This document shows, in pieces, positions 8,205 through 15,675 of a stretch of 19,192 bases of DNA. Position numbers and translations under genes: made by a program. The notes below the pieces were generated by a model. The model was not told where the DNA came from, made no database searches, and saw only the letters and a list, made by a program, of their open reading frames with translations. Location of the stretch: NCBI GenBank assembly GCA_035646975.1, contig DASROJ010000137.1:1-19192 (forward strand), read 5' to 3'. Within the stretch, counting starts at the first letter, position 1. Every line of letters starts with the position of its first letter. The stretch is from DASROJ01 sp035646975. GTDB taxonomy: Bacteria > Acidobacteriota > Polarisedimenticolia > JACPZX01 > DASXTC01.

Positions 8205-8221
8205 GGGCGGTCAGACCGCCC
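8205..8221 (+). terminator. GC hairpin at the convergent junction of the TlpA-like and permease genes
   Basis: GGGCGG (8205-8210), a 5-base loop, then CCGCCC (8216-8221); the inverted repeat is perfect inward to the central A. It lies 5 bases after the TlpA-like stop and overlaps the stop and last codons of the opposing permease gene. There is no T run on either side, so it is not a classical intrinsic terminator. It could still act in both directions as a weak terminator or as a 3' end stabiliser. Confidence 0.4.
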
Positions 8222-9446
8222 GCATCGCCTCCACCGGCGCGAGACGCGAAGCCTTCAGGGCGGGGTAGAGCCCGAAGCCCAGGCCGAGCGACACGGCGAC
8301 ACCGATGGCCCAGAGCACGCCCATCCAGTCTATCGGCAGACCGGAGGGAAAGAACTTCTCCAGCCACTTGACGAGACCGAGGCCCACTCCCACGCCGATC
8401 AGCGCGCCGGTCAGCGCAAGAGTCACCGACTCCACCATGAACTGCAGGAAGATCTCGAGATCGGTGGCGCCGATCGCCTTGCGCATGCCGATCTCGTACA
8501 GACGTTCGTTGATCGAGATGATCATCACCGAGAGCAGGCCGATGCCGCCCACCAGCAGCGAGATGGCGGCGATGGTGCCGAGCACGACCTGCCAGTTGAA
8601 CACGATGACCTCGACCTCGTCCCGCTGCTTGAGCATCTCCTGGGCGATGTTCTCCACCTTGAAATCGCCGACTCCATGGTGCGCCGCGCTGAGCGAAGCC
8701 GCGATTTCCGCCTGGACGATGGGGAGCGACTTGTAGGATTTCGTCTTGACGGCGATGTAGGCCAGGGACGAGTCCTCGCCGGCGAAATACTTCCGCAGTG
8801 TGGTGAGCGGGATGTACGCCCCTTCCATCTCCTCGATGAAGTCCTCGTCGTTGACGTACTGGTTGCCCAGCTTCTCTCCAACCCCGATCACCTTGAACTG
8901 ACCGCCATTGAGGGACACGTCACGCCCCACGGGATCGTCGGTGCCGAACAGCCTCAGCCTGAGGCGATGCCCGAGAATGCAGACCTTGGCGAAGCTCCGC
9001 ATGTCGTTCTCGTTGAAGAACCGCCCGAACGCGACGTGTCGCTTGCGAACGTCCTCGTAGGCCGGTGTCACGCCGGCGACCCGTGCTTCAAGCGGCGCCC
9101 CGACATTGGCCAGCATCAGGTTGCTGTACTGCACCGGAGCGACATCGGTCACCAGCTCCTTGCGCGACATCAGGATGACGGCATCGTCCGGCCTGAGTCC
9201 GACCGACTGCGCGAAACGCGCCCGCTCGATGGAATCCTTGGGCGGCTTCTGCACCACGTACATGACGCCGTCATAGCCGAGCGCGTTGAATCCGTCCCAG
9301 ACCGACAGCACGATGCCGTTGAGCATCGACGTCATGAAGATGATGGAGCCTGTGCCGAGGATGATGCCGATGAGCGTGAGAAAGGCCCTCAGCTTGTGAT
9401 AGCGGATCTCGGTGATGCCGCCGGTCATGATCCCGGGAATGTTCAT
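8211..9446 (-). CDS. FtsX/MacB-type ABC transporter permease (second of two)
   Basis: 411 residues with the MacB layout: one membrane helix at about 21-42 after a short cytoplasmic start, a periplasmic core domain of roughly 240 residues, then three C-terminal helices from about residue 286. The C-terminal block is characteristic: NERLYEIGMRKAIGA after the second helix and LYPALKASRLAPVEAM at the end. Its ATG directly abuts the stop of the other permease gene (no gap). It would pair with the ATPase at 10673-11359, most simply as half of a heterodimeric transmembrane unit. MacB-type systems do not move substrate through the membrane but use ATP to drive periplasmic movements coupled to an adaptor. 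The substrate is unknown. Confidence 0.92.
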   Translation of the reverse strand: MNIPGIMTGGITEIRYHKLRAFLTLIGIILGTGSIIFMTSMLNGIVLSVWDGFNALGYDGVMYVVQKPPKDSIERARFAQSVGLRPDDAVILMSRKELVTDVAPVQYSNLMLANVGAPLEARVAGVTPAYEDVRKRHVAFGRFFNENDMRSFAKVCILGHRLRLRLFGTDDPVGRDVSLNGGQFKVIGVGEKLGNQYVNDEDFIEEMEGAYIPLTTLRKYFAGEDSSLAYIAVKTKSYKSLPIVQAEIAASLSAAHHGVGDFKVENIAQEMLKQRDEVEVIVFNWQVVLGTIAAISLLVGGIGLLSVMIISINERLYEIGMRKAIGATDLEIFLQFMVESVTLALTGALIGVGVGLGLVKWLEKFFPSGLPIDWMGVLWAIGVAVSLGLGFGLYPALKASRLAPVEAMRAV

Positions 9447-10676
9447 CTACTCGTACCTGAGGGCTTCCACCGGGTTGAGGCGCGCAGCCTTCACCGCCGG
9501 ATAGAAACCGAAGAAGATGCCGACCGTCACGGCCGTGATGAAGCCCATGATGGCCATGCGCGAGGTGATGACCGCCGGCTGATCGATCAACGACGAGACG
9601 GCCTGGGTGAACCCGACGCCGAGGATGAGACCGAGCCCGCCGCCCATGAGGGTGACGAGCACCGATTCCACCAGGAACTGCGCCAGGATATGCATCCCGT
9701 TGGCGCCCAGCGCCTTGCGAACGCCGACCTCGCGGACCCGCTCCTGGAACGACGCCAGCAGGATGTTCATGATGACGATGCCGCCCACCAGCAGCGAGAC
9801 GGCGCCCGCGGCGAGAAAAACGATGTTGAGCTGCTGGTTCTGCTGCTGCCGCTGCTCGAGCCTCGACGCGCGGTCCCAGACCTCGAAATCGTCGACCCCG
9901 TGATGGCGGCGGCGCAGCACCGCGCGGATCTCGGCGGCCGTCTTCTTGATGTTGTCGGGCGTGTCGATCATCGTGTTCACGTACGACACCTTCCGGTCGC
10001 TGTCGCCGGTGAACCGCTTGTGGACCGCCGTGAGAGGGACGAAGATCTTGCGGTTCATCCACTCGAGCGCGTTGAAGGTGCCATGATTGAAGAAGTACTC
10101 CTTGCGCTGCATCACGCCGACCACCGTCATCCCCACGCCGTCGAGGAAAATCGTCTTGCCCCGGGGGTCTTCGGAGCCGAAAAGCAGGCGCGCCGCCGTC
10201 TCGCCGAGCACGCAGACGCGGCTCGCGCTGGCCAGATCGTCCTGGCTGATGAACCGGCCCGACCCGGGGTAGAACTTGTAGACGGTCTGGTAGTCGGGTG
10301 TGACGCCGTCGAGGTCCCAGTCCTTCTGGAAATCGCCGTGGGTCACCAGCACGCGCGTGTTGGCGATCGGGTCGACCTGCGTGATGCCGGGCACGTTTCT
10401 CAGCGCCACCGCGTCGTCATACGTCAGCCCGACGTTCGACAGCTCGAGAGCGGTTTTCTTCTCCCCCTTGGGCGGCCGGTTGACGACCAGCACTTTGCGC
10501 AGGCCGCCGGTCTCGGCGAAGAATTCCATGCTGCGCCTGCGGCCCGAATCGGCAAGCGCCATCGTGGTCACCACGGAGGCCACGCCCAGCACCACGCCCA
10601 CCGCCTGCAGGAAGGTCCGGCCCTTGTGTGCCTTGATGTCGACGATACCGTCGACCACCGATTCCAGGACGGTCAT
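9447..10676 (-). CDS. FtsX/MacB-type ABC transporter permease (first of two)
   Basis: 409 residues: first helix about 22-41, periplasmic core domain about 45-270, then helices near 284-306, 337-358 and 372-393. Conserved FtsX/MacB signatures are QERVREVGVRKALGA (311-325) and FYPAVKAARLNPVEALRYE at the C-terminus. A Gln-rich stretch QRQQQNQQ (276-282) precedes the second helix. The start overlaps the ATPase stop by 4 bases (ATGA). It is related to, but clearly different from, the downstream permease, so the complex probably contains one copy of each rather than a MacB homodimer. Confidence 0.92.
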   Translation of the reverse strand: MTVLESVVDGIVDIKAHKGRTFLQAVGVVLGVASVVTTMALADSGRRRSMEFFAETGGLRKVLVVNRPPKGEKKTALELSNVGLTYDDAVALRNVPGITQVDPIANTRVLVTHGDFQKDWDLDGVTPDYQTVYKFYPGSGRFISQDDLASASRVCVLGETAARLLFGSEDPRGKTIFLDGVGMTVVGVMQRKEYFFNHGTFNALEWMNRKIFVPLTAVHKRFTGDSDRKVSYVNTMIDTPDNIKKTAAEIRAVLRRRHHGVDDFEVWDRASRLEQRQQQNQQLNIVFLAAGAVSLLVGGIVIMNILLASFQERVREVGVRKALGANGMHILAQFLVESVLVTLMGGGLGLILGVGFTQAVSSLIDQPAVITSRMAIMGFITAVTVGIFFGFYPAVKAARLNPVEALRYE

Positions 10677-11359
10677 GCCGCCTCGGCCCTCACCACCTGT
10701 CCGTCCACCAGCGTGATCACGCGCTGCGTCCGCCGGGCCACGGCGTGATCGTGGGTCACCAGGATGACCGTGTGCCCCTGACGGTTGAGATCGTCGAAAA
10801 TCCCGAGGATCTCTTCACCCGTCCTCGTATCCAGGTTGCCCGTGGGCTCGTCGGCCAGCAGGATGGATGGCTCGTTGACCAGCGCCCGGGCGATCGCCAC
10901 TCTCTGGCGCTGACCGCCGGAGAGCTGTGAAGGAATGTTCCTGAGCCGGTCGCCCAGACCGAGCTTCGCCAGCATCTCGGATGCCCTCTCGCGGCGCTTG
11001 GAGCGGGACGTGCCGGCGTACATCATCGGCAGCTCGACATTGCGCAGGATCGACGCCCGCGGCAGCAGGTTGAAGGTCTGGAAGACGAATCCGATGTGCC
11101 TGTTTCGCACCCGGGCGAGCGACCAGGAGGTCATCTCCGAGACGTTTTGTCCCGCCAGCACGTAGTCGCCGCTCGTGGGGGAGTCCAGGCACCCGACGAT
11201 GTGCATGAGTGTCGACTTGCCGGAACCCGAAGGCCCCATGATCGCCACGTACTCCCCCTTCGTGATCGAAAGGGTGACGCCGCGCAGCGCGTGCACCGAG
11301 GTCTCGCCGGCGTCGTAGACCTTCTGAATCTGGTTGAGCCGGATGACATCCTCTGCCAT
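10673..11359 (-). CDS. ABC transporter ATPase of the LolD/MacB/FtsE class
   Basis: 228 residues, the usual length for a stand-alone nucleotide-binding subunit. Walker A GPSGSGKST at 42-50, Q-loop Q94 in FVFQTFNLLP, signature LSGGQ at 146-150, Walker B ILLADEPTGNLD at 166-177, switch His H203 in VTHD. The ADEPTGNLD block is typical of the LolD/MacB/FtsE class. The ribosome binding site GGGAG overlaps the stop of the adaptor gene, 9 bases before this ATG. It powers the two permeases encoded immediately downstream. Confidence 0.95.
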   Translation of the reverse strand: MAEDVIRLNQIQKVYDAGETSVHALRGVTLSITKGEYVAIMGPSGSGKSTLMHIVGCLDSPTSGDYVLAGQNVSEMTSWSLARVRNRHIGFVFQTFNLLPRASILRNVELPMMYAGTSRSKRRERASEMLAKLGLGDRLRNIPSQLSGGQRQRVAIARALVNEPSILLADEPTGNLDTRTGEEILGIFDDLNRQGHTVILVTHDHAVARRTQRVITLVDGQVVRAEAA

Positions 11360-11368
11360 GACGACTCC

Positions 11369-12604
11369 CTACTGCTCGCTGATCTGGCGGGGCTTGGTCG
11401 GGTCTTCGAGCGCCACCTGCTCGCCTTCGGCCAGACCGTCCAGGATCTGCACTCGCTCGAGACTCGCGAGGCCCACCTTGACCTTGCGCTCTTCGAGGAA
11501 CCGCTGCCACGCATCCGACACGTCGAACTTGCCCGACGCGTTTTTCTTCAGCGTCTTTTCGCCCGATTTCGGCTCGTCGAACGACTTCTTGAGCAGGTAG
11601 ACCACTTCGCCGTCGGCCTTCTTGAAGATCGACTCGACGGGAACGCTCAACGCCTTTTCCACTCGCTCGCCCTTGATCTCGATGTTGGCGGTCATGCCGG
11701 CGCGGAACTGCGTATTCTGCGTATCAAGTGTGATCTCGATGTCGAATACCTTGACCTTGTCCTTCAGCCTGGCGGCGGGCGAGATGTGCGTCACCTTGCC
11801 GGCGAAGTGCTTGTAGGGGAAGGCGTCCACCGTGATGTCGACCGGCTGGTTCAGCGTGACCTTGCCGATTTCGACTTCGTTGATCGAGGCCTTGATCAGC
11901 ATCGAGCTGATGTCGGCCACCGTGAAGAGCGCTGTTCCTTCGTTGAACGACGACACGCCGCTCATCACCGTCTGCCCCACTTCGATATTCTTCTTGATGA
12001 CATGACCGTCCATCGGGGCGTCGACGTTGACGGCGCGGGTGGTCGATATCGGCCGATCCAGGGGGATGCCGCTGTCGAGCACGATCTTGTACTCGGTCTG
12101 CGCCTGCTTGTAGTCCTCCTGGGTGGTCTCGTAGCGCTGGCGCAGATCCCTTATCTGCTGTTCGGCAAGATAGCCTTCGTTGAAGAGCGCCTCGTTCGTC
12201 TCGACGTCCTTGCGGGCCTTCTCGACGTTTATCGCGGCCACCGCGAGCTGCGATTTCACCGCCGAGAGAGTCTTGGCCTGGTTGACGTCGGGCTCGACGG
12301 TGGCCAGCGTCTGTCCCGCCCTGACCTTGTCGCCCTCCCGCACGAGGATCTGCCTGACCGTTCCCGAAAGCGTGGACTTCACGTCCACCTTGATCACCGG
12401 CTCGATGGTGCCGACCTCGCTGACGGCAATCTGCACGTCGGCGATGTCCGCCTTGCCGATTCTCAGGTCGAGATCGTCCGCGCTGAGAGACTTGCGATCG
12501 CGCGCGAACAACGAGCTGCGGAAGGAGAACCCGGCCACTGCCGCTCCCGCTACCAGAAGAAGGGTGACGCCGACGATCCAGCGCCGTTTGCCTGTTCTCG
12601 ACAT
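11369..12604 (-). CDS. Periplasmic adaptor subunit (HlyD/MacA-like membrane fusion protein)
   Basis: 411 residues from the ATG at 12604, with GAGGAG 10 bases upstream. N-terminal anchor at about 9-27 (WIVGVTLLLVAGAAVAGF). The first half of the barrel-sandwich (lipoyl-like) domain is near 70-105 (LSGTVRQILVREGDKVRAGQ), a helical hairpin at about 107-175 (VNQAKTLSAVKSQLAVAAIN onward), the second lipoyl half near 193-215 (VDAPMDGHVIKKNIEVGQTV), then beta-barrel and membrane-proximal domains to the end. It links the inner-membrane ABC subunits to an outer-membrane exit; no TolC-like gene is present here. The frame is open upstream to 12772, but those 56 residues do not look like an adaptor and cross the likely promoter. 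First gene of a four-gene operon. Confidence 0.9.
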   Translation of the reverse strand: MSRTGKRRWIVGVTLLLVAGAAVAGFSFRSSLFARDRKSLSADDLDLRIGKADIADVQIAVSEVGTIEPVIKVDVKSTLSGTVRQILVREGDKVRAGQTLATVEPDVNQAKTLSAVKSQLAVAAINVEKARKDVETNEALFNEGYLAEQQIRDLRQRYETTQEDYKQAQTEYKIVLDSGIPLDRPISTTRAVNVDAPMDGHVIKKNIEVGQTVMSGVSSFNEGTALFTVADISSMLIKASINEVEIGKVTLNQPVDITVDAFPYKHFAGKVTHISPAARLKDKVKVFDIEITLDTQNTQFRAGMTANIEIKGERVEKALSVPVESIFKKADGEVVYLLKKSFDEPKSGEKTLKKNASGKFDVSDAWQRFLEERKVKVGLASLERVQILDGLAEGEQVALEDPTKPRQISEQ

Positions 12605-12623
12605 GGTGGGTCTGCTCCTCAGT

Positions 12624-12653
12624 AGTCCCTCAGGAAGGGGTTTTGAAGGGACT
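12624..12653 (-). promoter_or_regulatory. Hairpin in the leader of the adaptor operon
   Basis: Inverted repeat AGTCCCT (12624-12630) and AGGGACT (12647-12653) around a 16-base loop, extendable by two more pairs with one bulged base. On the minus-strand transcript it would fold 3 bases before the GAGGAG ribosome binding site. It could modulate translation or mRNA stability; no T run follows, and no known riboswitch class is recognisable. Confidence 0.4.
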
Positions 12654-12684
12654 GATACGCGGTGACGATGGTCAGGGTTTCCAT

Positions 12685-12714
12685 AAAATAGCATAACCAG
12701 AGGAGATCCCCCAA
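12685..12714 (-). promoter_or_regulatory. Candidate extended -10 promoter of the adaptor operon
   Basis: On the minus strand TTGGGG (12714-12709), an 18-base spacer, then TATTTT (12690-12685) preceded by TGC, forming an extended -10. RNA would start near 12678, giving a leader of about 74 bases that contains the hairpin. The -35 is weak (3 of 6). Confidence 0.42.
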
Positions 12715-12717
12715 CTG

Positions 12718-12747
12718 TTGACCCTGGTGGCGGGGTCCGGGTATCGT
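12718..12747 (+). promoter_or_regulatory. Candidate promoter of the mscL-led operon
   Basis: TTGACC (12718-12723, 5 of 6) and TATCGT (12742-12747, 4 of 6) with an 18-base spacer. RNA would start near 12754, about 51 bases before the ATG at 12805. It lies back to back with the adaptor-operon promoter, so both operons fire from one short divergent region. Confidence 0.45.
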
Positions 12748-12804
12748 GTGCCGACGAGCGCTCCTGATTCACTCTGTGGAGGATGCCCTGATGAGGTCGC
12801 GGCC

Positions 12805-13206
12805 ATGATCGGCGAGTTCAAGAAGTTCCTGCTCGAAACCAACGCTTTCGCGCTGGCCATCGGCGTCATCATCGGCGCCGCGGTCGGCAAGGTCGTCTCC
12901 TCGATGGTTTCGGACCTCCTGATGCCGCTCGTCGGCATGCTGATCCCCGGTGGCGCCTGGCGAACCTGGCAGATCGTTCTGTCGACGGATGCCGAGGGGA
13001 AAGTCGCCAACGCGCTGAACACAGGGGCCTTCCTGGGAGCGGTGGTCGACTTCGTCATCATCGGGTTCATCGTCTTCATGATCACGAAGACCATCATGAA
13101 GCCGGCGCCCGCGCCCGCCCCCGCGCCCACGAAGATCTGCCCGCAGTGCGTGGAATCGGTGCCGGCGGCGGCCAGGAAGTGTCGCTATTGCGCCAGCCCA
13201 GTCTGA
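12805..13206 (+). CDS. mscL: MscL-family mechanosensitive channel with C-terminal zinc ribbon
   Basis: 133 residues from the ATG at 12805 (GAGG 8 bases upstream; the frame is open to 12718 but lacks homology there). Membrane helix 1 at about 14-40 carries the MscL pore motif ALAIGVIIGAAVGKVVSSMV; helix 2 is at about 73-97. An APAPAPAP linker (101-108) leads to a zinc-ribbon-like tail with CPQC (C112, C115) and CRYC (C126, C129) in place of the usual C-terminal helical bundle. The residues aligned with E. coli Arg13 and Asp18 are changed (ETNAFALAIG here), while the pore-constriction Gly is kept. Expected role: inner-membrane tension-gated pore that releases solutes on osmotic downshift. Gating may differ from canonical MscL because of the altered start of helix 1 and the metal-binding tail. 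First gene of a six-gene cluster. Confidence 0.87.
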   Translation: MIGEFKKFLLETNAFALAIGVIIGAAVGKVVSSMVSDLLMPLVGMLIPGGAWRTWQIVLSTDAEGKVANALNTGAFLGAVVDFVIIGFIVFMITKTIMKPAPAPAPAPTKICPQCVESVPAAARKCRYCASPV

Positions 13207-13207
13207 C

Positions 13208-14212
13208 GTGGCAGAGCCTGCCCGTCTCCTGCTGGCGCACGCCCCCACGCCACTCGAGCCCGCCCCGAGATTCTCGGCCGAGGTGACAGGGACGGAAGTC
13301 TGGCTGAAGCGTGACGACTGCACGGGGCTGGCATTCGGCGGCAACAAGGCGCGCAAGCTCGAGTACCTGATGGCATCGGCCCGCGAGGCAGGCGCCGACA
13401 CCATCGTCACCTTCGGCGGAGTCCAGTCGAATCACACCCGCTGCACCGCCGCGGCGGCCCGCCGGCTCGGGATGGACTGTCATCTCATCCTGGCCGGGTC
13501 GCCACCCTCCGAGACGACCGGCAATCTGCTGCTGGACCATCTGCTCGGCGCGACCCTGACCTTTCTCTGCCTGACCCCCTCGGAGCTCACCGCACCGCGG
13601 GTCGAAGCCGCGTTCCTCGACGTGGAAGAACGGCTGCGATCCCAGCGGCGCAGGCCGTTCCGGATCGGGCCTGGCGGCAGCACGCCCGTGGGAGCCCTGG
13701 GGTATCACAGGGCCATGGAGGAGATCATCTCGCAAAGTCATCAGACAGGATCGAGGTTCACGCATGTCCTGGTGGCCTTTGGCACCGGCGGCACGCTGGC
13801 CGGTCTGGTGCTGGGCAACATCCTTGCCGGCCGCCCCTTCGACGTGATCGGGATCTCGGTGGCTCCGCCGGGTATGCCCGCATCGTTGGGTGTGCCGCCC
13901 GTCGCCGATCTGGTCGACCGGGCAGCCGCCCTGCTCGACCGGCGCGTCGACGTTCGCGATGAGGACGTTCGCGTGCTCTACGATTACACGGGGCGGGCCT
14001 ATGGGGTGCCGTCGCCGGAGGGAGTCGAGGCGATTCGGAGCCTGGCTCGCACCGAGGGTGTCTTCCTCGACCCCGTCTATACCGGCAAGGCGATGGCCGG
14101 GCTGGTCGATCTGTGCCGCAGAAAAGTGATTGGCGCGGATGAAAGAGCGCTGTTCATCCACACCGGCGGCACCCCCGCGCTGTTCGCATACAGCGGAGCC
14201 CTCACTCGATGA
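13208..14212 (+). CDS. PLP-dependent D-cysteine desulfhydrase / ACC deaminase family enzyme
   Basis: 334 residues from a GTG one base after the mscL stop, without a clear ribosome binding site, so probably translated by coupling. The PLP-binding Lys is K47 in FGGNKARKLEYL; GGVQSNHTR (70-78) is the substrate-binding Ser/Asn loop; FGTGGTLAG (near 190) binds the cofactor phosphate. These fit the fold-type II tryptophan-synthase-beta superfamily, specifically the group of D-cysteine desulfhydrase (D-cysteine to pyruvate, H2S and ammonia) and ACC deaminase. I favour the desulfhydrase side because ACC deaminase is taxonomically restricted, but sequence inspection alone does not settle it. Cytoplasmic. 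The next gene overlaps its stop by 4 bases. Confidence 0.85.
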   Translation: MAEPARLLLAHAPTPLEPAPRFSAEVTGTEVWLKRDDCTGLAFGGNKARKLEYLMASAREAGADTIVTFGGVQSNHTRCTAAAARRLGMDCHLILAGSPPSETTGNLLLDHLLGATLTFLCLTPSELTAPRVEAAFLDVEERLRSQRRRPFRIGPGGSTPVGALGYHRAMEEIISQSHQTGSRFTHVLVAFGTGGTLAGLVLGNILAGRPFDVIGISVAPPGMPASLGVPPVADLVDRAAALLDRRVDVRDEDVRVLYDYTGRAYGVPSPEGVEAIRSLARTEGVFLDPVYTGKAMAGLVDLCRRKVIGADERALFIHTGGTPALFAYSGALTR

Positions 14213-14757
14213 ACTGGAACCGATCGTTCCGGCCGATGACGGCTCGGCTGGTGCTGGCGATGGCGGCGGCCACCTGGTGCGCCGCGATCGTTGCGCCTCC
14301 CCTGATGCATGCCGTGGGGCTTCATGCCCCGGCGATCGTTCTCAGGGCGATGTTCGCGCCCCTTTGCCACCAGATGACCACGAGATCCTTTCTGATCGGC
14401 GGCGAACCCATGGCCGTGTGCGCCCGCTGCACCGGCGCCTGCGCTGGGTTCCTGCTCGGCAGCCTGGGCCTGGTTGTCTGCGCCGGGGCGGACAGGAATC
14501 GCAACGGCCACGGTCATCGAGTCCCGTCGGCCGCTCTGCTGGTGCTGGCTGCGCTGCCGTCGGCACTCGATGTCTTCGTCGAGCGATCCGGTCTTCAATC
14601 GGCCAACTCGATTTCCCGCGCCCTGACCGCGTCGGTGTTCGGCGCCGTGTGCGTCCTGTACGTCCTGCCGGCAATCGAAGAGCTTCCCGCGGAGGCTGTC
14701 GGCGAGATTCGTCGGATCAAGAGACTCGTGAGGAGACCTGATGCAGGGACCAGCTGA
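14209..14757 (+). CDS. DUF2085 family membrane protein
   Basis: 182 residues, overlapping the previous stop as ATGA; GCGGAG lies about 10 bases upstream. The family signature is visible: PLCHQMTTRSF (C53, H54, Q55) and AVCARCTGACAGF (C71, C74, C78), consistent with a metal- or cofactor-binding site at the membrane. Hydrophobic segments lie at about 13-31, 70-93, 106-121 and 140-155. The function of the family is unknown. The gene overlaps the next by 17 bases. Confidence 0.83.
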   Translation: MNWNRSFRPMTARLVLAMAAATWCAAIVAPPLMHAVGLHAPAIVLRAMFAPLCHQMTTRSFLIGGEPMAVCARCTGACAGFLLGSLGLVVCAGADRNRNGHGHRVPSAALLVLAALPSALDVFVERSGLQSANSISRALTASVFGAVCVLYVLPAIEELPAEAVGEIRRIKRLVRRPDAGTS

Positions 14758-15295
14758 CATCTGGAAGCCGGCTTTGACCTCCGGGGTGGCCTTCGGGCTG
14801 GCTTCCGCCATCCCGATCGTGGGGTATCTCAACTGCGCCTGCTGCTCGCTCGTCATCGGCGCCGGGATCGTCGCCTCGTTCATGATGGTCAAGGGTTCGG
14901 CCATTTCGCTGACCTGGGGCAGGGCCGCCCTTGCTGGAGCCCTCTCGGGTGCCGTCGCGGGCCTGACGCAATCCGGGACGAGCCTCCTGCTCACGATGGC
15001 GCTGCGGGAGGGGGGTCCGGCCAGACAGCTGGAGGAGGCCTTCGATCGATCGTCCCAGTACCTGCCCAACGCGGATGAGGCGTATCAATTGATGCGCAGC
15101 GTCCCTGCGGCCGTCTGGATCGTCCTGTCGGCTCTCGTGCTGACGGTTGTCTACACGCCAATCGGAGCGCTGGGCGGCGTCATCGGCCGCGCGCTGTTCG
15201 AGCGACGCGCGGCGCCGCCCGGGCCCCCCGGGACGATGCCGGCCGCCCCCGGGCCGGAGGGTCCTGCTCCGGCGGGGCCGGCGATCCCATCTTGA
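14741..15295 (+). CDS. Multi-spanning membrane protein, family not recognised
   Basis: 184 residues; GAGGAG lies 5 bases before the ATG, which is inside the end of the DUF2085 gene. Glycine- and alanine-rich hydrophobic segments at about 10-30, 33-50, 60-86 and 121-148 predict four membrane helices. A cysteine cluster NCACC (C32, C34, C35) sits between the first two. A Pro/Gly/Ala-rich tail from about residue 157 is probably disordered. I cannot name a family. Tight overlap with the DUF2085 gene suggests the two products work together or in stoichiometric amounts. Confidence 0.75.
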   Translation: MQGPADIWKPALTSGVAFGLASAIPIVGYLNCACCSLVIGAGIVASFMMVKGSAISLTWGRAALAGALSGAVAGLTQSGTSLLLTMALREGGPARQLEEAFDRSSQYLPNADEAYQLMRSVPAAVWIVLSALVLTVVYTPIGALGGVIGRALFERRAAPPGPPGTMPAAPGPEGPAPAGPAIPS

Positions 15296-15336
15296 CATTT
15301 GCGCCCCATGTCGGCAGTGTCTAGAGTGAGAACGCG

Positions 15337-15675
15337 ATGCCTACATCCAATGCCGAGAGCGCCGCGGGCAAGGGAGTACTCGAAGGGACCCGGGGTCCCG
15401 ACGATGATTTCTTCTGCCACAAGTACCAGGTCTGGTACCGCGTCGAGGACTGCGTCTACCGCGGAACGAACAAGACCTTCACCGGCTGTGTCAACTGCTT
15501 CCAGGGCCGGCTGAACATCCGGAGCCACGAGAAGGGGCTGAAACCGCCGGCCTTCATCGGCTCGCACCTTCCGCTGGCCCCGGAGGAGCCCGGCTCGAGC
15601 CGGACCGACACCCCCGGGACGGTCCTTCCGTTTTCCTCGGCGCCGCGTGGTCCCTGCAACGGAACGGGTGCTTGA
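15337..15675 (+). CDS. Small cysteine-rich protein, unknown function
   Basis: 112 residues. A compact central region (residues 24-65) contains four Cys: C27 in FFCHKY, C39 in VEDCVY, and C51/C54 in GCVNCFQGRLNIRS, plus aromatic residues, which looks like a zinc-binding knuckle. The C-terminal third is Pro/Ser/Gly-rich and probably disordered, with one more Cys (C107). No signal peptide or membrane helix. It begins 41 bases after the previous stop; the upstream GAGTGAG is only a weak ribosome binding site. Its stop overlaps the TTG start of the HAD gene, which supports it being translated. Regulatory or RNA/DNA-binding roles are possible but unproven. Confidence 0.66.
   Translation: MPTSNAESAAGKGVLEGTRGPDDDFFCHKYQVWYRVEDCVYRGTNKTFTGCVNCFQGRLNIRSHEKGLKPPAFIGSHLPLAPEEPGSSRTDTPGTVLPFSSAPRGPCNGTGA

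Noticed and set aside
8676..10748. A 690-codon open frame on the plus strand across both permease genes
   Set aside because: It is antisense to two genes with full MacB signatures; its product is a His/Asp/Arg-rich mixture without any domain. High GC with biased codons removes stops from the opposite strand.
11096..12625. A 509-codon plus-strand open frame opposite the adaptor gene
   Set aside because: The minus strand carries clear adaptor and ABC ATPase domains; this is a shadow.
12605..12772. Adaptor gene starting at 12772 (56 residues longer)
   Set aside because: The extra residues have no adaptor or signal-anchor character and cross the candidate promoter; the ATG at 12604 has a good ribosome binding site.
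13208..14212. Calling the PLP enzyme ACC deaminase outright
   Set aside because: The visible motifs are shared with D-cysteine desulfhydrase; choosing needs alignment of specificity residues, which I cannot do reliably by eye.
15292..15325. Perfect TTGACA at 15292-15297 before the small Cys gene, possibly with TGTCTA (15318-15323) as -10
   Set aside because: The spacer would be 20 bases (22 for TCTAGA), too long for a standard promoter, and the TTGACA overlaps the previous stop. It could be an internal promoter, but not strongly enough to list.
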